Shown here: piece by piece, positions 54,731 through 64,000 of the stretch | Layout: each line of letters opens with the position of its first letter | Position numbering within the stretch: the first letter of the stretch is position 1 | Assembly (NCBI GenBank): GCA_038373865.1 | Contig: JAXGGA010002238.1 | Location: 1 to 64,000 of the forward strand | Length of the DNA stretch: 64,000 nt | Source: Uloborus plumipes | Taxonomy: Eukaryota > Arthropoda > Arachnida > Araneae > Uloboridae | Reading direction: 5' to 3' | The notes under the pieces: generated by a model | What the model was told of the DNA's origin: nothing | Databases searched by the model: none | The model's input: only the letters and a program-made list of their open reading frames with translations | Program-made: the position numbers and the translations under genes

Positions 54731-55773
54731 TTCGTTCCGCAGCAGCTGGCAACATGCCAGAAGCTGACGAGGAATTGTTTGAAGCGAAAGCTAATAAGTA
54801 AGCGTATTTTATTCGATGTATTTTTTCCTTTGACGGAATGTAATTAGTACACTGCCTCCTCTCCCCCCCCTCCCAAAAAAGTAGTTCAACAATACCAGTA
54901 TTCTGTCAAAAACGTTACTTAAATATGAGGAAAAAATTTTTATTTCTAATCGTTAGGTTACAAAAAATGCCTTGACCTGACAAATTAACCTTGAACAAAA
55001 GAAAAAAAAAAAGGCCACGAGAATTGCAGGCAAATATTTTGATGTTTTAAGAGCAAGAACCTGAGAAACTGTCACGCCTAGCGTTATGAGGTGATTCATG
55101 ACCTCTCAGATTTTCTCCCAAAAATTACCAAATGTTTATTATCTTATTGGAAGACCAAATCCAGAATGTTTTGCTCTAAAGTTGAGTTGTTTAGTTTTCA
55201 TGGACCCCTAAAGTTGAAGGTGCGGCATCAAAAATTAAGCGGATTTTCAAGACATGGAAATTGCTGTGAGCCAAAACTCTTACCAGGAACTGTTAAACTG
55301 CAATTTTCTTTTTGTATATGGAATATAGAAGGTTGAAACTTTACAAAATGAATGTTAAATTTGAGGTAAGTTGTTGCCATGAGGTCAGTGAAGGCCCTCA
55401 AAACAGGGCATTTTTGACGTTTTTTAGCGTTTTTGAGGTCCAAAAACAGCTTGTACATTTGAGTTGGCACGGCAAAAATAGTGTCGTTTGAAAGACCAGT
55501 GTAAGCAATTTAAAATAATGTATAAATAACCGAGGAAAGTTTAACGTGCTTTTAGTTGCGTAAGGCCGAAATATGAAAAATGTCATATTTTACCGATATT
55601 CAAACGGTCATAACTTCCTCTGCCAACAACATATTGAAATATTTTTTTTGCCAATGTCATGCTCTATTCTTTGTCTTAACAGAACAGTTGAGTCCTTTGA
55701 GGCGAAATGTGAAAAAATTTTTTACAAAAAATGCACAGAAAAAAATAAATTTTTTGTAAAAAATTTTTGTAAT
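54731..55773. other. Unassigned AT-rich DNA
   Basis: No gene or repeat terminus recognised. Confidence 0.35.
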
Positions 55774-56010
55774 AGTATTTCTGAGTGTACTAATAGTGCT
55801 CTACAGTGATGATGATAAAACTTTACTGCACCTGAGAACTAAGTGTAAAACTACTGAAACTGTTTGTACCTACCATGCAAAAAAAAATCTTGCCAAATTT
55901 TGCCACCTTTATGGAACTTCTTGCTGATAGGTACAAACAGTTTCAATAGTTTTACACCTAGTTCTCAGGTGCAGTAAAGTTTTATCATTATCACTGTACT
56001 CAGAAATACT
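55774..56010. repeat. Inverted repeat, ~80-100-bp arms
   Basis: GTATTTCTGAGTGTAC ... ACTGAAACTGTTTGTACCTA (about 55774-55873) is mirrored as TAGGTACAAACAGTTTC ... GTACTCAGAAATAC (about 55928-56010), with few mismatches. The left arm carries about 17 extra bases. The loop is about 54 bp. Possibly a MITE; no TSD found. Confidence 0.75.
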
Positions 56011-58052
56011 ATTTACAGTAGACTGCCTACTGTAACTTAATATATTACAATCATCATTCTCAAAAACTCCTATGGAGCATTTAGGGTTATCCATAACTTA
56101 TTCACTGTTCACATGTAGAAAGACAAATTTAAATTTATATTTAAGAATTCTACAGAATTTCTTTTTTTACCTTTAACAAAACATTCTGTGAATATGAATG
56201 AACTTGAAATGAAAAGAAATCACATCAGCTTCACAAGATTTTACAGCAGAAACACTAGCTCAACAACCTACTTCTTTCAGAATTTGAAAGACAACTAAGA
56301 TACACATGTGAGAGCAAGCCAGAACAAGGATGACCACATGGTATGAACAAACCTAGACAAGTTGAAAAATGCTCAGTCCTGTTGTAGGTAGCAATCAGAT
56401 GTTTAAAAATCAGACAAGTTTAGTGGTATTCTATATTCCTAGGTGTTAAAAATATTAAATTATCTTATTAAACTTTAAATATGTTTCTTCATTGCTCTTC
56501 TTAGTCCTTTTTTAGCATTTAAAGCAAAGAATAAGGTACATAATTACATTTAAATAAAAAAAAGATTTAAAAAAATGAAAATAATCGTGTTGTTTTTGTG
56601 CAATTTTTTGAAAGTTCAGTCCCTTATATCTGCCAAACGCCTTTGAATAACAAAGCAACTTTTGTTTCATAAGAAAGCTGGTAAAAAGTACTTAACATGC
56701 CACATATAAAAATTTTTTTATCTTGCCCCCACATGCATTTCTTTAGCGTTGAAAATTGGATTTTTAAAAAAATTTACAACTTTGGGGGGGGGGCATATCT
56801 CATAAAGGGGGTGAAGTAACAAGCCAATTTTTTTTATACAGTAAGTAACCATGACTATGAATATATGATGAAAAAATCGGCTTGTTACTTTGAACCCTTC
56901 ATGGGTTTTTTAATGCTCGAAAGTAGTAAAAAATGTTATTTTCGTCGTGAACTTTGACCTTGAAAAAATAAGTATTTTTCTAAAATCTGAAATTTATTGA
57001 CAGCATATATAAAAAGATCTGTTTCTTAGCTTTCCAATGAGCTATATTTGAGCTCAAAATCTTTGATAGAAAAAAAGTTATAGTTCATAAGACAAAGCAT
57101 CAAAACGCCCGATTTTCGTTGTTGCCAACAACAAAAATGGCCTATATATCAAAGGGTAAATTTTTTAAAAATAAAATGAACACTATTTTGAGCTCTGGGA
57201 AGTAAAAGGAATACACATGCTAATTTTCATCAAAATCAAAAATGGTGATGCAACAAATTTTTTGAAAATTTGTTGATTTAAAATGGAATAACCCCAACAC
57301 GATAATAATATACGTCAAATAAGAATAACAACACGAAATCTAATGAAGGCATTCCTGACTACGGATTGTTCTGCAATTTTGATTGCTTGAGATGTCCCCT
57401 ACCTCCCCTTAAACCCTTACTTCCCTTTGTCCCCTACCATCCTGGGGTGTCCCTTAAATATTGGGACAAAGTTTAAGGGTTGTTAGAGGGGACGATAATT
57501 TGAAGCAAATTGCATGGGAACATGGGGTCGCAAAAGCGATCCTCAAGTACTACAGACACACAAAACCTGTAGTCACTAATTTAATATCCAACAAAGGTTT
57601 TGCATAATATCAAATATTTAAGAAAGGTTAAAGCGGTTGTTGAAATTTTGCTGCCTGTTACTCAAAAAAATGCACCGAAATGATAATAACCAACCATCGT
57701 AATAACGAACCATTCTGACACACTTTGACAACTTTGAATATGTAGCTCGTCAACTATGCGTTTCCGAACCTATGTTCCTAGGTGATTCTAGCTTGATATC
57801 ATCCCCTCTAACTCCCCTCAAAGTTTGTACAATTTATTACGGAACACCCTGTATAAAAATTACGTGTCCCTGTTTGTGGCCAATGGACTCCTCAGCTACT
57901 GAACCGATTTTAACCAAATTTTGCACGCAGTTTCATTTTGATCCAACTTAAATGATAGGATAGTTTTTATCTCAATTTAGGACTGCAATATATTTTTTAT
58001 TGCAAATTATCTATTTAGCTACCAGCTTTTCTGTATTCTTGGCTAAAATTTT
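56011..58052. other. Unassigned DNA
   Basis: No gene recognised in about 2 kb. ACACCCTGTATAAAAATTAC near 57845 looks like a TE boundary. The Helitron-associated word CTACTGAACCGATTTTAACC occurs at 57896. Confidence 0.4.
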
Positions 58053-58280
58053 TTAAGCATACCCGGAATGCCACCACATAATCTGCTGTTAAAAATTGGT
58101 TCACCCATAGTTCTTCTACGTAATTTAAATCCACCGAGATTATGCACTGGTACGCGTTTAGTCATCAAAACAATCACCGGGAATATTATTGAGGCAATCA
58201 TTTTGACTGTCAAGTTTAAAGATGAAGTAGTTCTGTTGCCACGTATCCCAATGACACCGTCGCTCCAATCCAACGACTAA
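58053..58280 (+). pseudogene. Helitron helicase C-terminal fragment
   Basis: The frame includes GMPPHNLLLKIGSPIVLLRN, then LNPPRLCTGTRLVIK, then FKDEVVLLPRIPMTPS and a stop at 58278-58280. The NLNPPRLCNGTRL-type motif with a following RIPM motif is highly characteristic of the PIF1-like helicase domain of Helitron Rep/helicase proteins (established family knowledge). Helicase motifs I-III upstream and the final motif downstream are missing, so only about 75 residues of a protein of well over 1000 remain. The Helitron-type word at 57896 suggests the rest of the copy is degraded or rearranged. It shows that autonomous Helitrons have existed in this genome and could have mobilised the non-coding copies at 15, 37 and 53 kb. 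Confidence 0.85.
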
Positions 58281-59989
58281 CACAACACTGAATTAAATGT
58301 AAAATGATCATAATAGAAAAAAATGCATTGAATGATTTAAAGGAAATGGTGTAAATATTTAAAAAACAGAAGAGTAACACCCCGGCCATAAGGACAATTG
58401 ATGCTTGATACGCATTTGATAAAAAAAAAAAAAAGTTGCAGGACTTTTCAAAGATTTATTTAATGTTTTTCAAGACATCTAGAACAATTATATTTAAGGC
58501 ACTTTATTTGCACTTTCCAGCCTCTGGCATTTTAATACTGAATTGCTTAATTTCACAGATTGCACTAAATTTGTAAGAAACGTCTGTTTTAAGTTAAGAA
58601 ATATAGATATTACTAAAGATTTCTCTTAACATTGTTTTTTTTTCTCAATGGGTTCTTGTAGCTGATGCACTTATATGACAACTTGATAAGAGATTCATAA
58701 ATTTGCTTGCTATATCAGAAATACCAGGTAATGTATCGTTGAAAATGTATTGTTATGTATTGGTTTTTTAAAAGTTTTTTTGCTTTTAAATTCTTTTTGA
58801 CTTTTAATCCTGCAAACTTTCTGAACCAGTTTTTAAATCAATCTGTTCAGCTAATTCATAACTTGGCTGCGATCATTTTTCATTGGAAAGTATTTATCAC
58901 TTCTGGAATAATTGTTTAAATCAGCAACCTAATGTCAGCTTCAGCTTCTAATCTATTTCAGAATTTTGCTTTTGTCGCAGCACAGGAAGCGAAAGATGTT
59001 TTGCCTATTTGGGTTGAAACAAATAACGATGTTTCACAGCCCTTTTGGAAATTTCAAGATTCTGTTCAATGTCATTCTAAAAATGCATAATTAGTTTCAA
59101 TTGATTGTCAGCAGTTACATCAATTTGCTGTTCTCTTTCTGTTTTCAAGAGTTAGGAGGTGTCAGTTATGAAATATAGTTTAGAGCCAAGATAATTTCTC
59201 TTTTTGAGTAGGAAAATATTTAAGAAATGCTTTGAAAATATTAAAGAACATTTGATCTTTTATAAGAATTGAAATTTTATTAAAAGTTTGGCGTTGTGAG
59301 TAAGTAAATAGTGATCACTGGTTGAGCTACAAATTTTCAAATTTCTAAGAAACTCTAGGGTTTCGCAGAATCTAAGTTAAAGACCTTTGTGCTAGATCAA
59401 GCGCATTTATGTGCCTTGTTTCTCTCTACAATTTTCTCTATATATAAGTTACAAAACTTGTATCGGAGCGCTCCGGTGGGCACTATGACCTCCAAAAAAT
59501 TATCATATTCGTCAAATTTTCACTAAAGATTCGGAAAATTTGAAGACAGTGAGACAGTTTTGTAACATTACAATCAAGCATTTTATTTTATTATTTTTCA
59601 ATGATGCCTTAAATCTCCTCTCGGCAAATGTAAGTATCTATGCATGCACACATTTTATTATTTTTTCTTTTATTTTTTCGGTAAAATTTTGCGCTTCAGT
59701 TGATGAATTAAGATTTTTTTCCCTCCGAAAAAAAAAAACTACGTTTTAGGCGCCCGAGCTTCTTTCAAAATTTCAAAATCTTGACGTGTTCTTAAAGTTA
59801 CCTGCTGTAGTTAGTTTGTTTTTTAAAATGTCTCCTTTGACAATTATAGTTTCTAAAGATTCGTTTATTTTATAAATATATGTTCGTTTATTTTAATAGG
59901 CTATGTTGAAATAGTCGAAAATGTTGTCTTGAAATGGATACATTAAAATAACAAGCTTAAACATCGCTACATTCATACCTTTCAGGATT
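58281..59989. other. Unassigned AT-rich DNA
   Basis: No gene or repeat terminus recognised. Confidence 0.35.
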
Positions 59990-60026
59990 CCAAAGTGCAA
60001 AAGAATGATATTCTTTTGCACTTTGG
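59990..60026. repeat. Perfect 17-bp-arm hairpin with 3-base loop
   Basis: CCAAAGTGCAAAAGAAT, GAT, ATTCTTTTGCACTTTGG: the arms are exact reverse complements. An isolated feature with no TE ends nearby. Confidence 0.95.
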
Positions 60027-61950
60027 ATTCATTTCTCGCCCCCTTCCTCCCCAACCTGCCTCCCCGTTTCAACAAATCAAATCACCTTAATGACCTGCAC
60101 TACCTCAGGTCGAAAAAAGAAAAGAATAATATCAAATTAATCACTGTGGCGGCTCCAAAAATAGAAAAGAGGGGAAAAATAGTCGTTTTCTCAAAAAATG
60201 ACAAACTTTGAAGTTCAATATCTCGGCAACTGTTATAGCTATAATAAAAACAAAAAAAGCGTTTTAAAGATAATTTTATGCTCTTTAATTTACTAATTGA
60301 CATTTTTTCTCGCAAGTCAATAGTTTTTGAGATATAAGACAAAAATTGAAAAATGACCCATAAAGCACCAGGTGGCGCTGCGAGCTCCCCCCTCACCACT
60401 GAGGACTTTTAGTATGTTCATCAGGAGCCCTTCCTGTACCTGTGTGGCCAATTTTTAAAACTGCATGTTTTAGTGTTTTTTCAAATCCTTTATTGACTAG
60501 ACTATTGTATTGGCTGTAACTCACTTTTCGCGTGACTCACGTTACAAAATAAACATCCTTATTTTTTGAATAAAAAAGCAAAAAACTCGAAATTGGCCTA
60601 TAAATTCTTTTTTGTAATATACATGAGTAGGAGAAACAGGAAAAAAAATTTCATTTATAAGCTATAAAATTTGGAAATATTAAAAAAATTAAGTTTTCGT
60701 GACTCACGTTACACAAAATTTAATGGTTTAAAAACTACTTCAAAAAAATATTTTAAGAATAAATTTCGAAATGTACTGTTAATAATTGTTTTCTTATCGA
60801 ATAAACCTGCCAGGAAAAAATGTAATTAAATTGTGGAAACAGGCTAAACCAATAAAATATGCTCGTTTAAAATTGTGTCTAGCAGAGAGAGACTTTTACA
60901 AGATTGTGAGCTCATATAACAAGTTCTCTTACAAAAAGAAAATGATTCGACTGAGGTTACCTTATTCTAATTTGTAAACTTCAATCAATATAGAGAACGT
61001 ACAAAAAAAAAAAAAAAAAAATTAAAACAATTTTTCAACATTTTTTTTAACATCGAGTTCCTATGTTGCCTGGAATTACCCATTTGTTTCTTTTATTTTA
61101 TTCTCAAGCATTTAGATATTTTCATGGAATAATAGGACTTAGAAAATGTTAAACGCTGCAGTAGAAAGCATTTTTTAAAAAATGTGCTTAACCCATCAAT
61201 GCCTAGCTTCCTTTTTTAGGGACGGTCCAAAAAAGAGTCTGAATTTCCCCGAAATTAACATTTCAACCAAATAATAGTGTTCAAGGAGTACCTGGGTATT
61301 GTTTCAATTCGTTATTTTCAGATTGCAGCACATAGCCATTGTCAAGTGTGTTCTGTAGCAGTTTTAATATGATCTTTATCAAGAATGACATCGTTCACAA
61401 TCTCAAGAAAAAAAGCTAAGTTTTCAAAGTTATTCCCAGCTTCCCAGTTCATGTTAATTGCTGATATTATTTCTTCTTGTAAAATGTCTTTTTAAATATA
61501 TCGTAGGTTCGTAGGCAGAAAAAAATTTCAGTTAAAAAAGTATGTACTAGCGTAACTTTTAAGGGACGATTTTTTTTCCTCAATAAAAAAATATTTTTTG
61601 CATAATATTTTTTTAAATTATTTTTCCTGTCCATTTAACAGTGTTTGTAATCAGTATGTACAAAATATCTTTGAAAAAAAATGTCAGGCATTAATGGTTT
61701 AGCATAGATATGAGTGGAAAAAAATAGTCTTTAAACTTAATATGTATGAGATTTGTTAAATATATAGAAAATACTTATATTTGCAAACTGTTAAGTTTGG
61801 AAACTGTTAAGAAAAGTAAGTGACATAATGTGCTCCTTAATACTTTACGAAAGTTATGATAAAAATTGTCCGAGAAGCGTAAATCAAAATGGGGTTTGAT
61901 TAAAATAAATGACTCTTTTTGCAAAAAATAAAGCATGATTGTTTGTGCGT
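60027..61950. other. Unassigned AT-rich DNA
   Basis: No gene seen. TTTTCGTGACTCACGTTACA-like text occurs near 60530 and again near 60698, a short local duplication. Confidence 0.4.
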
Positions 61951-61954
61951 GTTC

Positions 61955-61977
61955 CTGTGTGTGTGTGTGTGCGTGTT

Positions 61978-62030
<53 letters not shown>
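61955..62030. repeat. (TG)n microsatellite
   Basis: Two GTGTG runs separated by GCGTGTTCCT. The GCGTGTTCCTGTGTGTG unit is itself duplicated (about 61948 and 61971), followed by about 25 TG dinucleotides. Confidence 0.95.
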
Positions 62031-62138
62031 TGATATCTGAGCTTCGGGCAAAGATAGAGAAAATGATCTTTGCGAAGCTCGTTTTTGTAAAAACGATATT
62101 ACTTATTCTACTCTCTTGATTGTTTGAGTGTTTTTCTG

Positions 62139-62202
62139 TTGCTGAATGCTCATTTTCATGGAATAATTCCGACACACCGATGAGGACGGCCGCATCCGTG
62201 CA
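62139..62202 (+). repeat. 64-bp direct repeat, copy 1
   Basis: TCATTTTCATGGAATAATTC and GGCCGCATCCGTGCA occur here and again at 62803-62867, with about 8 differences. The two copies bracket the GC-rich block between them. Confidence 0.85.
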
Positions 62203-62312
62203 GTACATAATATTCCAACGTAAGGCGAAATGCTAAGAGGTGGGGTGTCGAAGGAGAAAAGTGCATGATATTCCTACTCTCTTCCCCAGTGCAAGTCGGA
62301 TCATCCCCAAGG

Positions 62313-62640
62313 CCTATTCACATAGCGACCGATCCGGCCAATCGAAGTGGTTTTTCGGACGTGACGGAATGAGGTGAACATTTTCGAGCATTCGCGCTAC
62401 CTCCGTCCAAAAGTCACGTGACGGTATTCCCCCCCCCCCCACTAAGTACAAAGAGCGCGCACCTGGCGAGAGCCAATGGAGTCGCTTCCGGAGAACCGGT
62501 CTGGTTTCGGGCCCGGCGACATCCAGAACGGCGACGGAAGCCGATGTTTCGATGCGTTGTCATGGCAACGGATTTCGAAACCCAGTTTCGCAGCGAAAAA
62601 TTCGGTTCGGACGGCCGGATTGGTCGTAGTGTGAATAGAA
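62313..62640. repeat. GC-rich inverted repeat (MITE-like)
   Basis: CCTATTCACATAGCGACCGA-TCCGGCC (62313-62340) is mirrored at 62613-62640 (GGCCGGAT-TGGTCGTAGTGTGAATAG). The interior is unusually GC- and CpG-rich for this window and holds several restriction-like palindromes (ACCGGT, CCGCGG nearby at 62686). Ends and TSD are not resolved. Open frames across it do not resemble known proteins. Confidence 0.55.
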
Positions 62641-62802
62641 CTTCACTCGATTCGAAGCCGTGGCCGTCCCTCTCTTCTGCGCCCCGCGGAGAAGGACGAA
62701 TGCGACGGCGTCTGCGGAGTCCACGCCGGGACACGGTGGCTATGTATTCCCCACCTCTGCTCTCTGGGGATGGACAGATGGGATGTTTTTTAGTCTCTTT
62801 CT

Positions 62803-62867
62803 ATCGCTGAGTGATCATTTTCATGGAATAATTCCAACACACCAATGAGAAGGGCCGCATCCGTGCA
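62803..62867 (+). repeat. 65-bp direct repeat, copy 2
   Basis: Second copy of 62139-62202, about 665 bp downstream. The pair may be a flanking duplication of the GC-rich block or two copies of a short repeat. Confidence 0.85.
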
Positions 62868-63441
62868 CTTGAAACATTTTTGAACGACTGCAACAAAGGA
62901 GGATGTTGTATAATAGGGTAGTTGTGACCTATTGAATATCCCTTTTTTAACTACTAGATATTGTTAAGAGGCTTACAAAACACAAAAATTCACCAAAACA
63001 CAACAGTTGATTCTTAATGATTTTTTTAAAAACCCAAGCGCAAAAAAAGCGCGCCTTGAAACCGAAACCCGTGACGTCGGATGGCAGTAACTTTCAGCCT
63101 TTCATCCATAAAAATTGGATTTTTGCTATATTATCGTTTCATTGCGGGATTTTCTCCTTCCGTAATCAATACCTTAAAGTCTACTAATTCACTATTTAAA
63201 ACTGGATTTATCAAAGAGCAATCCAATACCCTGCTAGGGGTGATTGTTTTGATATTTTTTGGCGAAATCCGTAGTCAAATTTTTAGAACGCATCACTTGG
63301 CGAGAAAAAAAAATTACGGCAGTGCAGAGCGAACAACAGTGCGGAAGCCGGAGAAACCGGTTTCTCGAGCTCCTCGCATCTAAAGCTTCTCGCTCTTTCT
63401 TCGGCTTAGTGGAAAGTTCAAAAGCGCCAACGAGTGCCGAG
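62868..63441. other. Unassigned DNA, moderately GC-rich at 63300-63440
   Basis: No gene recognised. The stretch 63300-63440 has balanced composition and could be a promoter or exon, but I see no convincing frame or splice pair. Confidence 0.35.
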
Positions 63442-63449
63442 TGACGTCA
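63442..63449. promoter_or_regulatory. TGACGTCA palindrome (CRE-like)
   Basis: Perfect cAMP-response-element octamer at the edge of a locally GC-richer stretch (63300-63450). An 8-mer alone is weak evidence; another copy is at 43580-43587. Confidence 0.2.
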
Positions 63450-64000
63450 CAGTCGCTTGAAATTTAAAAATTATTTAAAAAAAAACTACTTGTCGCAGCG
63501 CAAAAATGTTTTCGCCGTTGATGTTCATGTATGTTGCTCTATCATATAAAAATAAAATTGAAAAATCGAAAACTTCCCTATTGCTCAAATTTCTTACTGC
63601 GCAGATTTTTTTTAATGCTTTCTTCATTTATTACTGTATTACTTTTAAAATATTATGATTTATTAATCTTCTTTTTGTGTGATATTTTGATTTGAATAAA
63701 AAATATGAAAATACAGACTGAAATGTATTGAAAAATTATAACTTCCAGCAATACGGGAAAATCAATTACAGGGCATAGAATTAGAAACATAAATAAATAA
63801 AAATAAAAGCAATAAATAAATAAAAGTAAAAACAAACATACCTGCAAGCCTTGATAGCGAAAACTCAGAGTTGTCAGAAACAAATTTAACTTATATTTAC
63901 TTAGTTGTTATCCTCTTTCTTAACATTTTGGCTGTATAAAAGAACTGCCAAATCTGGAAGAAACTGACGAATCCAGCTTTTCATTATTACAGCTCTAACA
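63450..64000. other. Unassigned AT-rich DNA
   Basis: No gene recognised. AAATAAATAAAA-type simple repeats at about 63790-63830. Confidence 0.4.

Noticed and set aside
58043..58273. 76-codon minus-strand ORF
   Set aside because: Antisense to the Helitron helicase fragment, whose motifs are clear on the plus strand.
59455..59500. Another copy of the AGGTCA palindrome MITE
   Set aside because: Only a half site (ATGACCTCC) is present; too short to assign.
61900..62208. ORFs of 102 and 66 codons on opposite strands
   Set aside because: They are translations of the TG/CA microsatellite (His-Thr and Cys-Val repeats).
62414..62810. Overlapping 106- and 130-codon ORFs on both strands
   Set aside because: Open on both strands because of GC-rich composition inside an inverted repeat; Arg/Pro/Ser-rich peptides without recognisable domains.

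Overview
The window looks like a stretch of an arthropod nuclear genome, most probably a spider or other arachnid. This is inferred from very AT-rich DNA with long unexplained G/C homopolymers, a Tc1-type transposase and a gag fragment of kinds I recall as common in spider assemblies, many TIR elements with clean target-site duplications (TSDs), and the absence of prokaryotic gene organisation. No complete host gene is visible. At most three short GC-richer stretches look like isolated exons: 450-561 (-), 22704-22919 (+, strong splice signals) and about 39470-39638 (-). Almost everything else that can be identified is transposable-element (TE) DNA, much of it nested.

Layout. 0-9 kb: ~150-bp tandem repeats, two copies of an arthropod repeat carrying a tRNA-like Pol III module (2751-3110, 7829-8190), and a 4.0-kb foldback element (3238-7245) with internal ~377-bp tandem units. 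9-14.3 kb: a hAT element (9286-13026) carrying a 1.2-kb Tc1/mariner DD36E element with a nearly intact transposase, then an 824-bp hAT MITE. 14.8-16.5 kb: tandem Helitron-like elements. 18-22.5 kb: two fragments of non-LTR retrotransposon ORF2, the second disrupted by a MITE and preceded by a 1.96-kb element with perfect 30-bp TIRs. 22.7-25.2 kb: a candidate exon and two small MITEs (pogo-like, Harbinger-like). 25.8-28.7 kb: a near-perfect palindromic hAT-type element carrying mirrored gene fragments. 29.1-32.5 kb: another giant palindrome with a mirrored 66-codon ORF and a nested 495-bp hAT MITE. 33.4-36.6 kb: a hAT element whose transposase has a single visible stop. 36.9-38.8 kb: two Helitron-like elements end to end. 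39.5-41.1 kb: a candidate exon and a duplicated unit interrupted by a hAT MITE. 43.6-46.3 kb: a 310-bp satellite array. 47-49.3 kb: a decayed non-LTR ORF2 and a decayed LTR-retrotransposon gag. 49.3-52.7 kb and 53.2-54.7 kb: two more hAT elements, the second hosting a Helitron-like copy. 55-64 kb: mostly unassigned DNA with hairpins, a Helitron helicase remnant, a TG microsatellite and a GC-rich inverted repeat.

How the parts relate. Eight hAT-type insertions have recognisable 8-bp TSDs, seven of them perfect, and they belong to several distinct TIR families. The most notable signals are: three kilobase-scale foldback elements; subterminal hexamer arrays in three hAT elements; MITE ends carrying perfect AGGTCAnnnTGACCT palindromes; Helitron-like elements joined end to end, one composite of which occurs twice at nearly identical length; and a shared CTACTGAACCGATTT-like word in otherwise different repeats. 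All boundaries and alignments were read by eye.
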